64,000 nt of DNA from Kribbella capetownensis (GTDB lineage: Bacteria > Actinomycetota > Actinomycetes > Propionibacteriales > Kribbellaceae). Position numbers and translations under genes: made by a program. Below, piece after piece: positions 15,724 through 24,725 of this stretch (its first letter is position 1; every line of letters starts with the position of its first letter). The DNA is taken from positions 868,001 to 932,000 of the forward strand of contig NZ_SJKD01000002.1 in the NCBI RefSeq assembly GCF_004331485.1, in the 5' to 3' direction. The notes below the pieces were generated by a model that was not told the DNA's origin, made no database searches, and was given only the letters and a program-made list of their open reading frames with translations.

Positions 15724-17354
15724 CGGCCGAACATCTCGATGTCCACCGTCCTCGGCGTACCGGCCTCGGCTTCGGCAACGCCGACACTCTCGTCGGTGTG
15801 GTCCGGACGGAGGACGACAGCGGTGTCCAGTTCGAGTCCGGCCAGCCGCAGCATCTCGCCGGTGGCCTGGATCTTGGTGGTGGTCGTCTCGCCCGCGGTC
15901 ACCACGACGGCGGCGTGCGACGCCCACGTGCCCAGATGATCGGCGCCGATCTGCGGCGTCAGGGTGGTCAGACTGAGAACGAGGTCCGCGACCTCCCAGG
16001 CCGAGTCGAGGGCGATGTCACCGGAGCTCGACGGCCGGTTGGAGTCGCTCAGGTGCAGGTAGCAGCCCTGTGCAGGTCCGCGGTCCGGGTCGGGGCGGTG
16101 AACGTCGATGCGCCGGCCCGGTTCGCTGAAGCGTGACTCGTGCGTGCCGGGAGTCCTGACGCCCAGCATGCCCGCGAGCCTGCCGGTCTCGGTGAGGTCG
16201 GCCACCAGCACGTGCTTGCCTTCCTCGGCCAGCGCGACCGCCAGCGACGCCACCACCAGGGCACAGGTCTTCACGTCGTCGACGCTGACCACCGCCGTGG
16301 CCGGTGTTGGACGCTCGCCCCAGAAGATGCGCTGGTCGAGATGTTGCACCATCAGCCGGACCTCCGGCTGCCGTCGCTGCGAATCGCTCAGGTACCGCGG
16401 AAAGGGCAGGAGCCGCCACCGTCGCGGCCGCTCGCTGCTCAGCCGGACCCGGGCACCGAGTGCCCGGGCGATGTCCTGCCGCTTCCAGAGCCGGTCCGAG
16501 ACCAGCGCACGCACGATGACGAAGCCGAGACCGATGAACAGTCCGGCCAGCAGCCCCGTGGCCGCGTTGATCGCGATCGTCCGCTTGGCCGAGACCGGTA
16601 CCGGCGCGGCCGCGTCCAGCATCCGGCTGCTGTTCATGCGCGACGCCTGGACCTGCTGGTCGAGCAGTTGCTGCCCGACGTACTGCGCGCGGTCGCGGGC
16701 GGCACCGAGCCGGATCGCTTCCGGGCTGGTCGGGCGCTTCAGCTCGTCCGGGTCGTCGCCGGCGGCGCGCACCGCCTGCTCGGCCACGGCCAGGTCGCTC
16801 TGGGCCGCGGTCAGGTCGCGGCGCAGTGGCGCGTCCTGCAGCGCGATCTGCTCCTTGCGGTAGATCAGGAACACCTGGGCGACGACGGTCGCCAGCTTGG
16901 TCGCCTGGTCAGGAGTCTTCGCCGAGGCGGTGATCTCGAGTACGCGGTCGGTCTTGGCGCCCGCGGCGTACTCCTTGAGCAGGTCGTCCTGGGTCTCGGG
17001 CAGCTTGAGCAGGTCGATCACCCGCTGCGCCACCGTGTGCGTGGTCGCCAGGCTGACGTCCGTGGCCATCGCCTTGGCCGGGTCCTCACCATCGCGATGG
17101 GTGAGCAGCAGCCGGGTCGACGACACGTTCGGGGTCGGCACTACGACGGTCGACGCCAGACCACCGGCCAGTCCGACGATCGCGACGATCAGCCAGATCC
17201 GCAGGTGCCGGCGGACCGCGTCGCGGAGAAACCGAAAGGTGACCAGCGCGTCCGGCGGGTACGCGGTCGACGGTCCGTCGTCGGCGAACAGGCCGTCGTC
17301 GTCGGTCCAGGCCGGCTGGCTCACCACGGGCTCGTTGTACGGCTGGTTACTCAT
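15720..17354 (-). CDS. Wzz/chain-length-determinant protein with a degenerate BY-kinase-like domain
   Basis: The 544-aa protein combines an N-terminal cytoplasmic tail, a transmembrane helix (about 54-73), an extracytoplasmic Wzz domain with helical segments, a second membrane helix (about 265-285), and a cytoplasmic domain like bacterial tyrosine kinases. The P-loop position reads VSVDDVKTCA, keeping Lys-Thr but losing the Gly residues, and the Walker A' strand is VLVADL. There is no tyrosine-rich C-terminal tail. It overlaps neighbours on both sides by 4 bases. It probably helps control chain length or export as a scaffold rather than an active kinase; that last part is inference. Confidence 0.85.
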   Translation of the reverse strand: MSNQPYNEPVVSQPAWTDDDGLFADDGPSTAYPPDALVTFRFLRDAVRRHLRIWLIVAIVGLAGGLASTVVVPTPNVSSTRLLLTHRDGEDPAKAMATDVSLATTHTVAQRVIDLLKLPETQDDLLKEYAAGAKTDRVLEITASAKTPDQATKLATVVAQVFLIYRKEQIALQDAPLRRDLTAAQSDLAVAEQAVRAAGDDPDELKRPTSPEAIRLGAARDRAQYVGQQLLDQQVQASRMNSSRMLDAAAPVPVSAKRTIAINAATGLLAGLFIGLGFVIVRALVSDRLWKRQDIARALGARVRLSSERPRRWRLLPFPRYLSDSQRRQPEVRLMVQHLDQRIFWGERPTPATAVVSVDDVKTCALVVASLAVALAEEGKHVLVADLTETGRLAGMLGVRTPGTHESRFSEPGRRIDVHRPDPDRGPAQGCYLHLSDSNRPSSSGDIALDSAWEVADLVLSLTTLTPQIGADHLGTWASHAAVVVTAGETTTTKIQATGEMLRLAGLELDTAVVLRPDHTDESVGVAEAEAGTPRTVDIEMFGR

Positions 17355-18565
17355 TTGCCCCTCCTCGCGGTACCGGTGAGGAGGGTGGGCAGCCGCGAGC
17401 TGGACCGGCGCATCGACTGCGAGACGCGGCCGATGGTGCGGTCCGTCGGGTCGGGATCGGTGACGACCAGGCCGTCGATGTTCCGGCCGTCGGCCGCGGC
17501 CGCGACCGCCAGCCGGGCCAGTTCCTCGGCCGTCACGGTGCCGGCCGACAGGGCGACGATCGTGTTGGTGGTGTGCTCGGCGCCGACCAGGTGCGGCGCG
17601 TCCCGGTCGACGACGACCAGGTGGATGCTCAACGCGGTAGCGCCTTCCGGCTCCTGGTGCGAGTCGACCACGATCGACGTGGTGATGCCGATCGACGTGG
17701 CTAGCGCCGCCAGTTGCGGACCGAGCGGCAACGCCTTGTCGTCACCAGTGAACGAGATGACGGTCAGCGAGACCGGACCGCCGCCCTTCACGTCCAGGCC
17801 GAGGTGATGCAGCGTCTTGCGCAGACTCCAGGCCTCGACGGCCGTCGGTGAGTAGTGCTCGAGCAGATAGGCCCAGTCCGACACGTCGTTGGCGTGGTAC
17901 GACGACACCGATGCCAGCACCGGAAGGCCGACCGCGTCCGCGATCTCGTCCCGCAGCCGCAGCCGCCGGTCGCCGCGGACCTTCGCCAGTACTCCGATCG
18001 AGCCGGCCACGGCGCCGATCAGTGCGCCGAGCAGGCCGAAAATGCCCAGATGAATTGCCATGTTGCCACCTCGTGAGGTGGTCGCTTCCTCCAACACCCG
18101 TGCCCCCGTCTTCTTCCCCAGGTCGCCAGGCAGGTTCTGGTCACTGGAGACGTAGACCAGGTAGACCTTGGCGACAGCATTCGCCAGTCGCATCGACTGA
18201 CCGCCCGTCGTTCCCTTGGCGTCGATCTGGATGACGTCGTCGGTGACGGCGGTGACCGTGACGCGGCCCTTGACCACCTCGCTGGACAGCTTCGGCGACT
18301 GGTTCTGGCCGGCGCTGCGCAGCACCGGCTCGCTCTCGGCGATGAACACCTGCGTCTCGATGCTCTGCGTGCCGGTCGCCTTCTCCGAATCGGCCGCCGG
18401 TGGTGGTGGCAGCACCACGAGCGAAGTGGCGGTGTGCAGTGGCGGCACCAAGAACCCGGCGGCAACGCCGCCGAGCAGGCCGACCGCTGCCACGCCGGCC
18501 ACGATCAGGCGGTGCCTGCGAATGGCCCGCCAGGACTTCTTGACGTCGAGCTGCTGTGCGCTCAC
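17351..18565 (-). CDS. Wzz-like polysaccharide co-polymerase with eroded nucleotide-binding domain
   Basis: This 404-aa protein is the first gene of a tightly overlapping group. It has a membrane helix at about 19-39, a shortened extracytoplasmic Wzz domain with VVLPPPP and a second helix near 172-195. The cytoplasmic domain has a P-loop position that reads SFTGDDKALP, and the following strand is SIVVDSHQ. The kinase essentials (Gly-Lys-Ser/Thr and Tyr cluster) are missing. CCTCC/GGAGGG lies near the ATG on the coding strand. It is separated from the upstream heparinase gene by 77 bases, which hold no obvious terminator. Probably paired with the 15720 product in the export complex. Confidence 0.82.
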   Translation of the reverse strand: MSAQQLDVKKSWRAIRRHRLIVAGVAAVGLLGGVAAGFLVPPLHTATSLVVLPPPPAADSEKATGTQSIETQVFIAESEPVLRSAGQNQSPKLSSEVVKGRVTVTAVTDDVIQIDAKGTTGGQSMRLANAVAKVYLVYVSSDQNLPGDLGKKTGARVLEEATTSRGGNMAIHLGIFGLLGALIGAVAGSIGVLAKVRGDRRLRLRDEIADAVGLPVLASVSSYHANDVSDWAYLLEHYSPTAVEAWSLRKTLHHLGLDVKGGGPVSLTVISFTGDDKALPLGPQLAALATSIGITTSIVVDSHQEPEGATALSIHLVVVDRDAPHLVGAEHTTNTIVALSAGTVTAEELARLAVAAAADGRNIDGLVVTDPDPTDRTIGRVSQSMRRSSSRLPTLLTGTARRGK

Positions 18566-18642
18566 AGTCCCCTCCAGTCGAACGCCACGATGGTGTCCTG
18601 TAATAGAGGGCGGTCACCGAGGGCTGATACAGCGATCTCCGG

Positions 18643-20604
18643 TCAAGACCGGAATCGAAATGTGCTGACCGCCGGGTCGTCCGTGGTGAGGTTTCCGGTA
18701 CCGACGAGGGTCGTGATCGGCACCTTGTGCCCGAATCGCGGTGAGTACCAGCCCAGCAACGGATCGTCGTCACCACGGTGCGCGGACCAGCTCAGTCCGG
18801 CCGGCAACTCGACGACCGCCGAGCCGTTCGGCCACTCCAGCCGACCGGTCGCTCCGTCCAGGTCGACGCTCACCTCCGGCCCGAGATGCCACGCGATCCG
18901 TACGGCGGCCGACGCATCGAGCCGGTCCTCGACCCGCAGTACTCCGTGATCCAGTACGGCGGTCCGCCGGTGCGTCACCGGGGTGTCGCCGGATTGGTAG
19001 CCGTCGTGTTCGGCGTCCCACGTCGACGCCTCACCATCGGCGGCGTACCGGCGTACCCGGCCTGTTGCCCCGCGCAACCAGAGGAACGGGCCGCCTTGGA
19101 CGGACTGCTCGGTGCTGGATACCTCGACTGTGTTGTGGGCGATGGTCGAACGGAAGTAGTTCCGCCAGGCTTCTTCACCGTGGTAGCAGTACGTGCCTGG
19201 ATCCGCCAGGATGTCGACGCCGCCGACCCGCACCTCCAGCGCGAGCGCGTCGCAGTGCGCGTGTGCGGCGATGGAGAGGAAGCCGTGCGGCCCTGCGTCG
19301 GCTCGGCACCAGATCTCTGGTCCAGCGTCGCGGCTGCGCAAGATCGTCAGGCCTGCGTCCTCGAAGTGCTCGGGTCGTTCGTCTGGACGATCGGATTGTC
19401 GACCATCGACAAGTGCACCGACGAGGGCCGCGGTCGCCGTGACCGGGACCTCCGGCCACCACGGCGCGCGGCCGACCACGGCGGCGCCGAGGGACAGGAA
19501 CGCCGACCAATTGCTGACATTCGGCGGATCCAGGACCAGCACCATGCCTTCGTCGTCATCGCCTTGACGCGGCGGCCGCAGGGTGTTGTCGACAATCGCC
19601 GCGGCCACGTCGATCGTGCGGGTCAGCAGCGCCCAGGTCTTCTCGGTCAGCGGATGACCCGCCTTGTCCGCTTCGAGAGCGGCGTACAGGCCGAGCTCGG
19701 AGACGAAGCGGTGGTAGTCGGTCGCGAGTTCGCGGTTCACGCCGGACGGGAAGGTGTTGGCGTCCAGTTCGCTCTCGAGCAGCGCGGCCGCTTCATCGCG
19801 CCAGCGCGAGCTCTGGGTGAACCACGGGAACGCGCAGGCACCCACGAGCTGCCCGGCGGCCTCGGCGATCACATGATTGTTCGCCGACGAACCGCGGCTG
19901 CGGAACGCGGCCAGGTAGCGCTGGTGCCAGTAGATCTGCCGGAGCGCGAGTTCATTGTGCTCGAAGAGATCGGTGACCTCGGGCCAGTCGTTCAGCAGCC
20001 GCCGGATCCAGGTCCAGCTGATCAGCCGGATGCCGATCTCGATCCCGCTCGCCCAGTGCACACCGGACAGGAACGGGTTGGACCGCCACCAGTCGGTCAG
20101 ATGCTCGGCGACGCGTTCGGCGTACGCGTCGTCGAGGGTGAGGTACCAGGCCGCGGCGAGCTGGGTCAGGTGGTGGTGCCGGGACAGTTCCCAGACCTGC
20201 TTGACGTTCCCGACCAGTTCCTCGTTGCGGTGGTTCAGCCGGAACGTGTACTGCGCCGGGTCGGATCGCCGGCCGGTGGTCGGGTCGCGGAACCAGTCCG
20301 GCGAGCGCAGATCCGTCCGGTCGGCGCCGAGGACCTCCAGCTTCCCGGCCATGATCGCGTCCGCGGTCGCGATGATCGCCTTGCGCGCTTCCTCCGGTAC
20401 GGCGTCCGCCGCGTGCGACGGCAGCGTCGTACCGAAGGTCAGCTCCTTGCGCACCGGCGGATGCACCTGCACGTCCTGCCCGGGCCGGACCTGCTGGTAG
20501 GCCCAGGTACTACGACGTGCGTGGTCGCGCGTCCGCCAGGCCAGCTCGGTGGGGGACATCCGGCGCAAGCGGCGGACGTACCAACCCAAGGGCTGGCGGC
20601 TCAC
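18643..20604 (-). CDS. Heparinase II/III-family protein (polysaccharide lyase fold)
   Basis: The 653-aa protein has an N-terminal alpha/alpha-toroid region and a C-terminal beta-sandwich. Landmarks are SSANNHVIAEAAGQLVG (the Asn-Asn-His of the toroid), then AAHAHCDALALEVRVGG, ADPGTYCYHG and FRSTIAHNTVEV, all typical of heparinase II/III and alginate lyases. No signal peptide or membrane helix is present (start VSRQPLGWYVRRLRR), which is odd for an extracellular lyase but usual for members encoded in capsule loci. GTG at 20604 overlaps the oxidoreductase gene by 4 bases; the frame open to 21000 is antisense-like. It may trim a uronate-containing chain or a mis-made intermediate; substrate unknown. 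Confidence 0.88.
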   Translation of the reverse strand: MSRQPLGWYVRRLRRMSPTELAWRTRDHARRSTWAYQQVRPGQDVQVHPPVRKELTFGTTLPSHAADAVPEEARKAIIATADAIMAGKLEVLGADRTDLRSPDWFRDPTTGRRSDPAQYTFRLNHRNEELVGNVKQVWELSRHHHLTQLAAAWYLTLDDAYAERVAEHLTDWWRSNPFLSGVHWASGIEIGIRLISWTWIRRLLNDWPEVTDLFEHNELALRQIYWHQRYLAAFRSRGSSANNHVIAEAAGQLVGACAFPWFTQSSRWRDEAAALLESELDANTFPSGVNRELATDYHRFVSELGLYAALEADKAGHPLTEKTWALLTRTIDVAAAIVDNTLRPPRQGDDDEGMVLVLDPPNVSNWSAFLSLGAAVVGRAPWWPEVPVTATAALVGALVDGRQSDRPDERPEHFEDAGLTILRSRDAGPEIWCRADAGPHGFLSIAAHAHCDALALEVRVGGVDILADPGTYCYHGEEAWRNYFRSTIAHNTVEVSSTEQSVQGGPFLWLRGATGRVRRYAADGEASTWDAEHDGYQSGDTPVTHRRTAVLDHGVLRVEDRLDASAAVRIAWHLGPEVSVDLDGATGRLEWPNGSAVVELPAGLSWSAHRGDDDPLLGWYSPRFGHKVPITTLVGTGNLTTDDPAVSTFRFRS

Positions 20605-22778
20605 ACCATCTCCGGACGGCCGCTGGCCAGGCTCCGGTCGACGGCGATGGTCGCGCGGGTGGTGGCGATCAGGGAGTCGAACGAGATCGGCATCGGGCCG
20701 CCGGACTTGACCGCGGCGACGAAGCGTTCGAGCTCGACCCGCTGGCCCTTGTCGGTGCCGCGGGCCTTCCGGGTCGACGGCTTGCGGCCCGCCCAGACCG
20801 AGGCGCTCTGGAAGTTGTCCAGCCGGCCGTTGCGGCCGCCGCCGGTGATGTCCAGCGTCTCCTTCGGGAACCGCGCGTTGCCGCCGCCGACGTACGTGAT
20901 CTGGCCGGCCGAACCGTTCGCGAACCGCAGGGTGACGATGACGTCGCCGGTGTCCGGTCCGGGGACGGCGTACACCTCGCTGGGTGGGCTGCTCAGCCAC
21001 CAGGCCAGGGTGTCGATGAAGTGACCGCCCTCGCCGCCGAACCGGCTGCCTTCCTTGTCCTGGTCGAGGTACCAGCTGGACGGGTCGAGCCGGCCCGCGT
21101 TGACCAGGTAGCGCAGCGAGTAGTTGCCGCCCGGGTCGCCGAACCGGTCGCGCAGGTCGGTGAGCAGGGGAGCGAACCGGCGGTTGAACCCGACCATCAG
21201 CCGGTCGTTGCCGGTGGCATCGACCGTGGCGACGATCCGGTCCACGTCCTCGGTGGTCAGCGCCAGCGGCTTCTCCACGAAGACCGCCTTCCCGGTCTCC
21301 AACGCCCGGCAGGCCAACTCCGCATGACTACTGTGCCGAGTCACCACAAACACCGCATCCAGACTCTCGTCGGACAGTACGGCGTTCGCCTCGGTCGAGA
21401 TGTTCTCGAACCCGAACCTGCGCTGGGCGTTCGCGGCCGACAACGACTTGTTGGTCGCGACGTGAGCCAGGACAGCATCCTCGTTCTTCTGCAGATGCGG
21501 AAGAAGCATGCTCGACGCGTAGTTACCGGCTCCGATGAACCCCAACCGAGCTCCGCCGGCGGAGCTCGGCCCCCCGGGCGTCTCCCGCCGGCGGGTAGTA
21601 GTCGAGGCAGCCGCTGCGGCCGGCACCGTGGTCTCGTCGGTGGGCGGTTTCGGGTACTCGAAGAGGAAGCCGACTCCGGGGAGGGTGCCTGTGCTCAGTT
21701 GCTGGTAGACGTCTGTGGCGTCGGCGATCGGGAAGGCGCCGGCGATCAGGGAGCCGATGTCCATCTGTTCGCGGGCGATCAGGTCGATGAAGCACGCCAG
21801 GTTGCGGCGTTCGGTCCAGCGGACGTAGCCGGCCGGGTAGTCGATGCCTTGGAGTTCGTAGCGGTCGTCGTACCGGCCCGGGCCGTAGGAACGGGAGAAC
21901 CGGACGTCGAGTTCCTTGTCGTAGTACGCGTTCCACGGCAGGTCGAGCCTGGTCTTGCCGATGTCGACCACCCGGGCGCGGTCGCGCGCCAGCCGGGCCG
22001 CGGTCTCCACCGGACCATTGGAGTGACCACCGGCGGCGAGCAGGATGTGATCGGCGCCCAGTCCGTTCGAAGCCTCGAGGATCGACCGCTCCAGCGACGC
22101 GATCCCGGCCTCGTCCGCGGACGAGCAGTGCAGCGCGCCGGCCTTCTCCGCCATCCGGCACCGGTCATCGACGGTGTCGATTCCGAACACCCGCACCCCG
22201 GCCGCGACGAGCAGCCGCACCACGAGCTGTCCGACCAGCCCGAGCCCGATCACCACGGCGGTGTCGCCGAGCTGCACCTCCGACTGCCGTACGCCGTGCA
22301 TCGCGATCGCACCGACCGTCGAGAACGCGGCCTGCTCCGGCGGTACGCCGTCCGGCACCGGCACGCACAGGTTGACCGGGATCCAGTTGTACTCCGCGTG
22401 CAGCGCGAACTCGTTGCCCGCGGCAGCGACCAGCTGCCCGACGCTGAACTCCTCAGCGCCCGCTCCCACCTCGACCACCACACCACACAGCGAGTAGCCC
22501 AGCGGCGTGTACGAGTCGAGCTTGTTCATCACCTTCTTGTAGGTGTTGACCGCGCCCTGCTGGGCGACCGAGTCCAGCACCTTGCGGACCTGGTCCGGCC
22601 GCGCCCGCGCCTTGCCGAGCATGGACAGCTTGGCCTCGCCGACCTTCATCAGCTCGGTGCCGGTGGAGATCAGCGAGTACAGCGAGCGGACCAGCACGCC
22701 TCCCGGTGCACAGGTGGGCGGAGGCACGTCCAGGACCGCGAGCTCACCGGACTTGTAGTTCTGTGCAACCTGTTTCAT
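20601..22778 (-). CDS. Bi-domain oxidoreductase: zinc-type alcohol dehydrogenase fused to Gfo/Idh/MocA
   Basis: The 725-aa protein joins two redox enzymes. Residues 1 to about 375 form a medium-chain dehydrogenase/reductase with a GYSLCGVVVEVG segment and the Rossmann motif VVIGLGLVGQL. After a Thr/Ala/Arg linker, residues about 415-725 form a Gfo/Idh/MocA domain with LGFIGAGNYASSMLLP, VTRHSSHAELA and FVEKPLAL. Such fusions recur in polysaccharide loci beside heparinase II/III genes, as here, where the genes overlap by 4 bases. It likely oxidises and/or epimerises a sugar on a nucleotide or lipid carrier; the reaction is not established. Cytoplasmic. Confidence 0.9.
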   Translation of the reverse strand: MKQVAQNYKSGELAVLDVPPPTCAPGGVLVRSLYSLISTGTELMKVGEAKLSMLGKARARPDQVRKVLDSVAQQGAVNTYKKVMNKLDSYTPLGYSLCGVVVEVGAGAEEFSVGQLVAAAGNEFALHAEYNWIPVNLCVPVPDGVPPEQAAFSTVGAIAMHGVRQSEVQLGDTAVVIGLGLVGQLVVRLLVAAGVRVFGIDTVDDRCRMAEKAGALHCSSADEAGIASLERSILEASNGLGADHILLAAGGHSNGPVETAARLARDRARVVDIGKTRLDLPWNAYYDKELDVRFSRSYGPGRYDDRYELQGIDYPAGYVRWTERRNLACFIDLIAREQMDIGSLIAGAFPIADATDVYQQLSTGTLPGVGFLFEYPKPPTDETTVPAAAAASTTTRRRETPGGPSSAGGARLGFIGAGNYASSMLLPHLQKNEDAVLAHVATNKSLSAANAQRRFGFENISTEANAVLSDESLDAVFVVTRHSSHAELACRALETGKAVFVEKPLALTTEDVDRIVATVDATGNDRLMVGFNRRFAPLLTDLRDRFGDPGGNYSLRYLVNAGRLDPSSWYLDQDKEGSRFGGEGGHFIDTLAWWLSSPPSEVYAVPGPDTGDVIVTLRFANGSAGQITYVGGGNARFPKETLDITGGGRNGRLDNFQSASVWAGRKPSTRKARGTDKGQRVELERFVAAVKSGGPMPISFDSLIATTRATIAVDRSLASGRPEMV

Positions 22779-22804
22779 GCCAGTCCTTCAGAGTGAGTGG
22801 AGCT

Positions 22805-24724
22805 TCAGAGTGAGGTGATGGTCACGCCCAGGGAGCGCATGTGCCGGGTCCAGGTCTCCAGCGTCAGCAGCTGCCAGATCTGCTTCGAGTAGTCCTCGCG
22901 TCCGGCCCGCTCGTCGTCGACCAGCCGCTGGACGGCGGCCTGCTGGAGGAAGCCGCTGCCGACGAGTTCGCCGCGCAGCAACGTGTCGTCGACGAGTTCC
23001 CGCAGGTCGTTACGGACCCAGGCCCGCAGCGGCGCGCTGAACGACGCCTTCGGCCGGTAGATGATCTCCTTCGGCAACCAGGCCTCGGCTGCCTTCTTCA
23101 ACGCGAGCTTGCTGACCCGGCGGTGGATCTTCTCGCTGCCCGGGATCGAGAATGCCGCGGCGGCGACGATCGGGTCCACGAACGGCGTCCGGACCTCGGT
23201 CGACGCGGCCATGCTGGACCGGTCGGTGTAGGCCAGGTTCAGTCCGGGCAGGAACATCCGCGAGTCGGCCAGGCACATCCGGTTCACGTGATCGTCGAGC
23301 GTCGTGTCGTGGTAGATGTCGCTGTGCTCGGACAGCAGCTTCCCGACGTACGGCTCCAGGTCCGGGCTCAGCAGTCCGGTCAGCTGGTCACCGTCGTACA
23401 TCGTGTAGCTGCGCCGGAACGCCGTCTCCTCCGGCAGGTCCGCGAAGGTCAGGAACCGCTTCGCCCACCGCGCGTACCGCAGTCCGCGACCGTTCACGGT
23501 GACCGGCATCCGCCGTACCGCCGGGCCGATCAGACCGTTCCGCAGTACGCCGGGGAGCCGCTGGTACTGCGCTCCCATCACACAGGCGAGGTGTTTGCGG
23601 TATCCACCGAACAGCTCGTCGGCGCCCATCCCGGACAGCAGCACCTTCACGCCGGCGGCGCGCGCGGCGTCGCACATCAGCAGCGTGTTGATCGCGGCCG
23701 GGTCACCGATCGGCTCGTCGAGCGTGTCGACAATCCGCGGAAGCAGGTCGACCACGTCCGGTGCGATCTCGATCTCGTGCAGGTCGATGCCGAACTGCTG
23801 TGCCACCTTGCGCGCGTAGATCGCGTCGTCGGGCATCGCCTCGAGCCGCTGGTCCTCCGCGCGGAACGTGATCGTGTACGAGTCGACACCTGGATCGAGC
23901 CGCTTCGCCAGCACGGTGACGAGGCTCGAGTCGAGACCGCCACTCAGGAACGTCGACACCGGCACGTCGGCGACCATGTGTGCGGCGACCGACTCCTCGA
24001 TCACCGTCCGCAGATCGGCTCGCGGCCCGGCGGCTGCCTGGGTCGCGATGTCGGTCACGCGCCAGTACGTCTCGTGCCGGCTGCTGCCGTCCGGCCGGAA
24101 CTCGGCCCACGAACCCGGCGGCAACTTCTCCACGCCGTCGATCGCGCAACGCTGCTCGGGCAGCCAGTAGTAGAGCATCGACGCGATCAGCGCGCCGGGC
24201 TCGGTGCGCAGCTCCGATCCGACCGCGGCGACGAGCGCCTTCAGCTCGGACGCGAACACCACGCCGCCCTCGCGGCGCAGGAAGTACAGCGGCTTGATGC
24301 CGAGCGGGTCGCGGGCCAGGTACATGCTGCCGCTGTCCTCGTCCAGCATCGCGAACGCGAACATGCCGCGGAACCGCGACAGTGCCGCCGGACCCCAGCG
24401 ACGCCAGGCCTCGAGCACCACCTCGGTGTCCGAGCTGGTGCGGAACGCGACGCCCGACCTGGACAGCTCGGCGCGCAGTTCCTTGTAGTTGTAGAGCTCG
24501 CCGTTGTAGCAGATCGTCAGCCCGCGCTTCGTGAACGGCTGGTCCGCGCCCGACGAGAGGTCGATGATCGACAATCGACGATGCGCCAGGTGCGCGCGGA
24601 CGTCACCGTCCTCGAATCGGTAGACGTGGTCGGCGTCCGGACCGCGGTGGGCGATCCGGTCGCTCATCGTCTCGGCCAGCGCGAAGCCGTCGTGCTGCTG
24701 GTAGCAGCCGGCGATGCCGCACAC
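22805..24724 (-). CDS. asnB: AsnB-type glutamine-dependent amidotransferase
   Basis: The 639-aa protein has the class II glutaminase domain (Cys2 nucleophile in VCGIAGCY, then HRGPD and YNGELYNY) and the synthetase domain with PP-loop SGGLDSS (261-267) that adenylates a carboxylate. It has asparagine synthetase length, but in capsule and O-antigen loci AsnB homologues often turn a uronic acid into a uronamide. Here it sits two genes after an AlgD-like uronate-forming dehydrogenase and directly before the bi-domain oxidoreductase, which favours that role; housekeeping asparagine synthesis is the alternative. GTG at 24724 follows the upstream TGA by one base. Confidence 0.88.
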   Translation of the reverse strand: MCGIAGCYQQHDGFALAETMSDRIAHRGPDADHVYRFEDGDVRAHLAHRRLSIIDLSSGADQPFTKRGLTICYNGELYNYKELRAELSRSGVAFRTSSDTEVVLEAWRRWGPAALSRFRGMFAFAMLDEDSGSMYLARDPLGIKPLYFLRREGGVVFASELKALVAAVGSELRTEPGALIASMLYYWLPEQRCAIDGVEKLPPGSWAEFRPDGSSRHETYWRVTDIATQAAAGPRADLRTVIEESVAAHMVADVPVSTFLSGGLDSSLVTVLAKRLDPGVDSYTITFRAEDQRLEAMPDDAIYARKVAQQFGIDLHEIEIAPDVVDLLPRIVDTLDEPIGDPAAINTLLMCDAARAAGVKVLLSGMGADELFGGYRKHLACVMGAQYQRLPGVLRNGLIGPAVRRMPVTVNGRGLRYARWAKRFLTFADLPEETAFRRSYTMYDGDQLTGLLSPDLEPYVGKLLSEHSDIYHDTTLDDHVNRMCLADSRMFLPGLNLAYTDRSSMAASTEVRTPFVDPIVAAAAFSIPGSEKIHRRVSKLALKKAAEAWLPKEIIYRPKASFSAPLRAWVRNDLRELVDDTLLRGELVGSGFLQQAAVQRLVDDERAGREDYSKQIWQLLTLETWTRHMRSLGVTITSL

Positions 24725-24725
24725 C

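Noticed and set aside
20517..22796. Very long plus-strand open frame (759 codons) opposite the bi-domain oxidoreductase
   Set aside because: It is the antisense of a clearly recognisable gene; its product is Arg/Gly/Pro/Asp-rich with no domain. Long antisense frames are expected at this GC content.
22805..24724. Reading asnB as a plain housekeeping asparagine synthetase
   Set aside because: Kept only as an alternative: its placement inside a polysaccharide operon next to a uronate-forming dehydrogenase favours sugar amidation, although sequence alone does not exclude asparagine synthesis.
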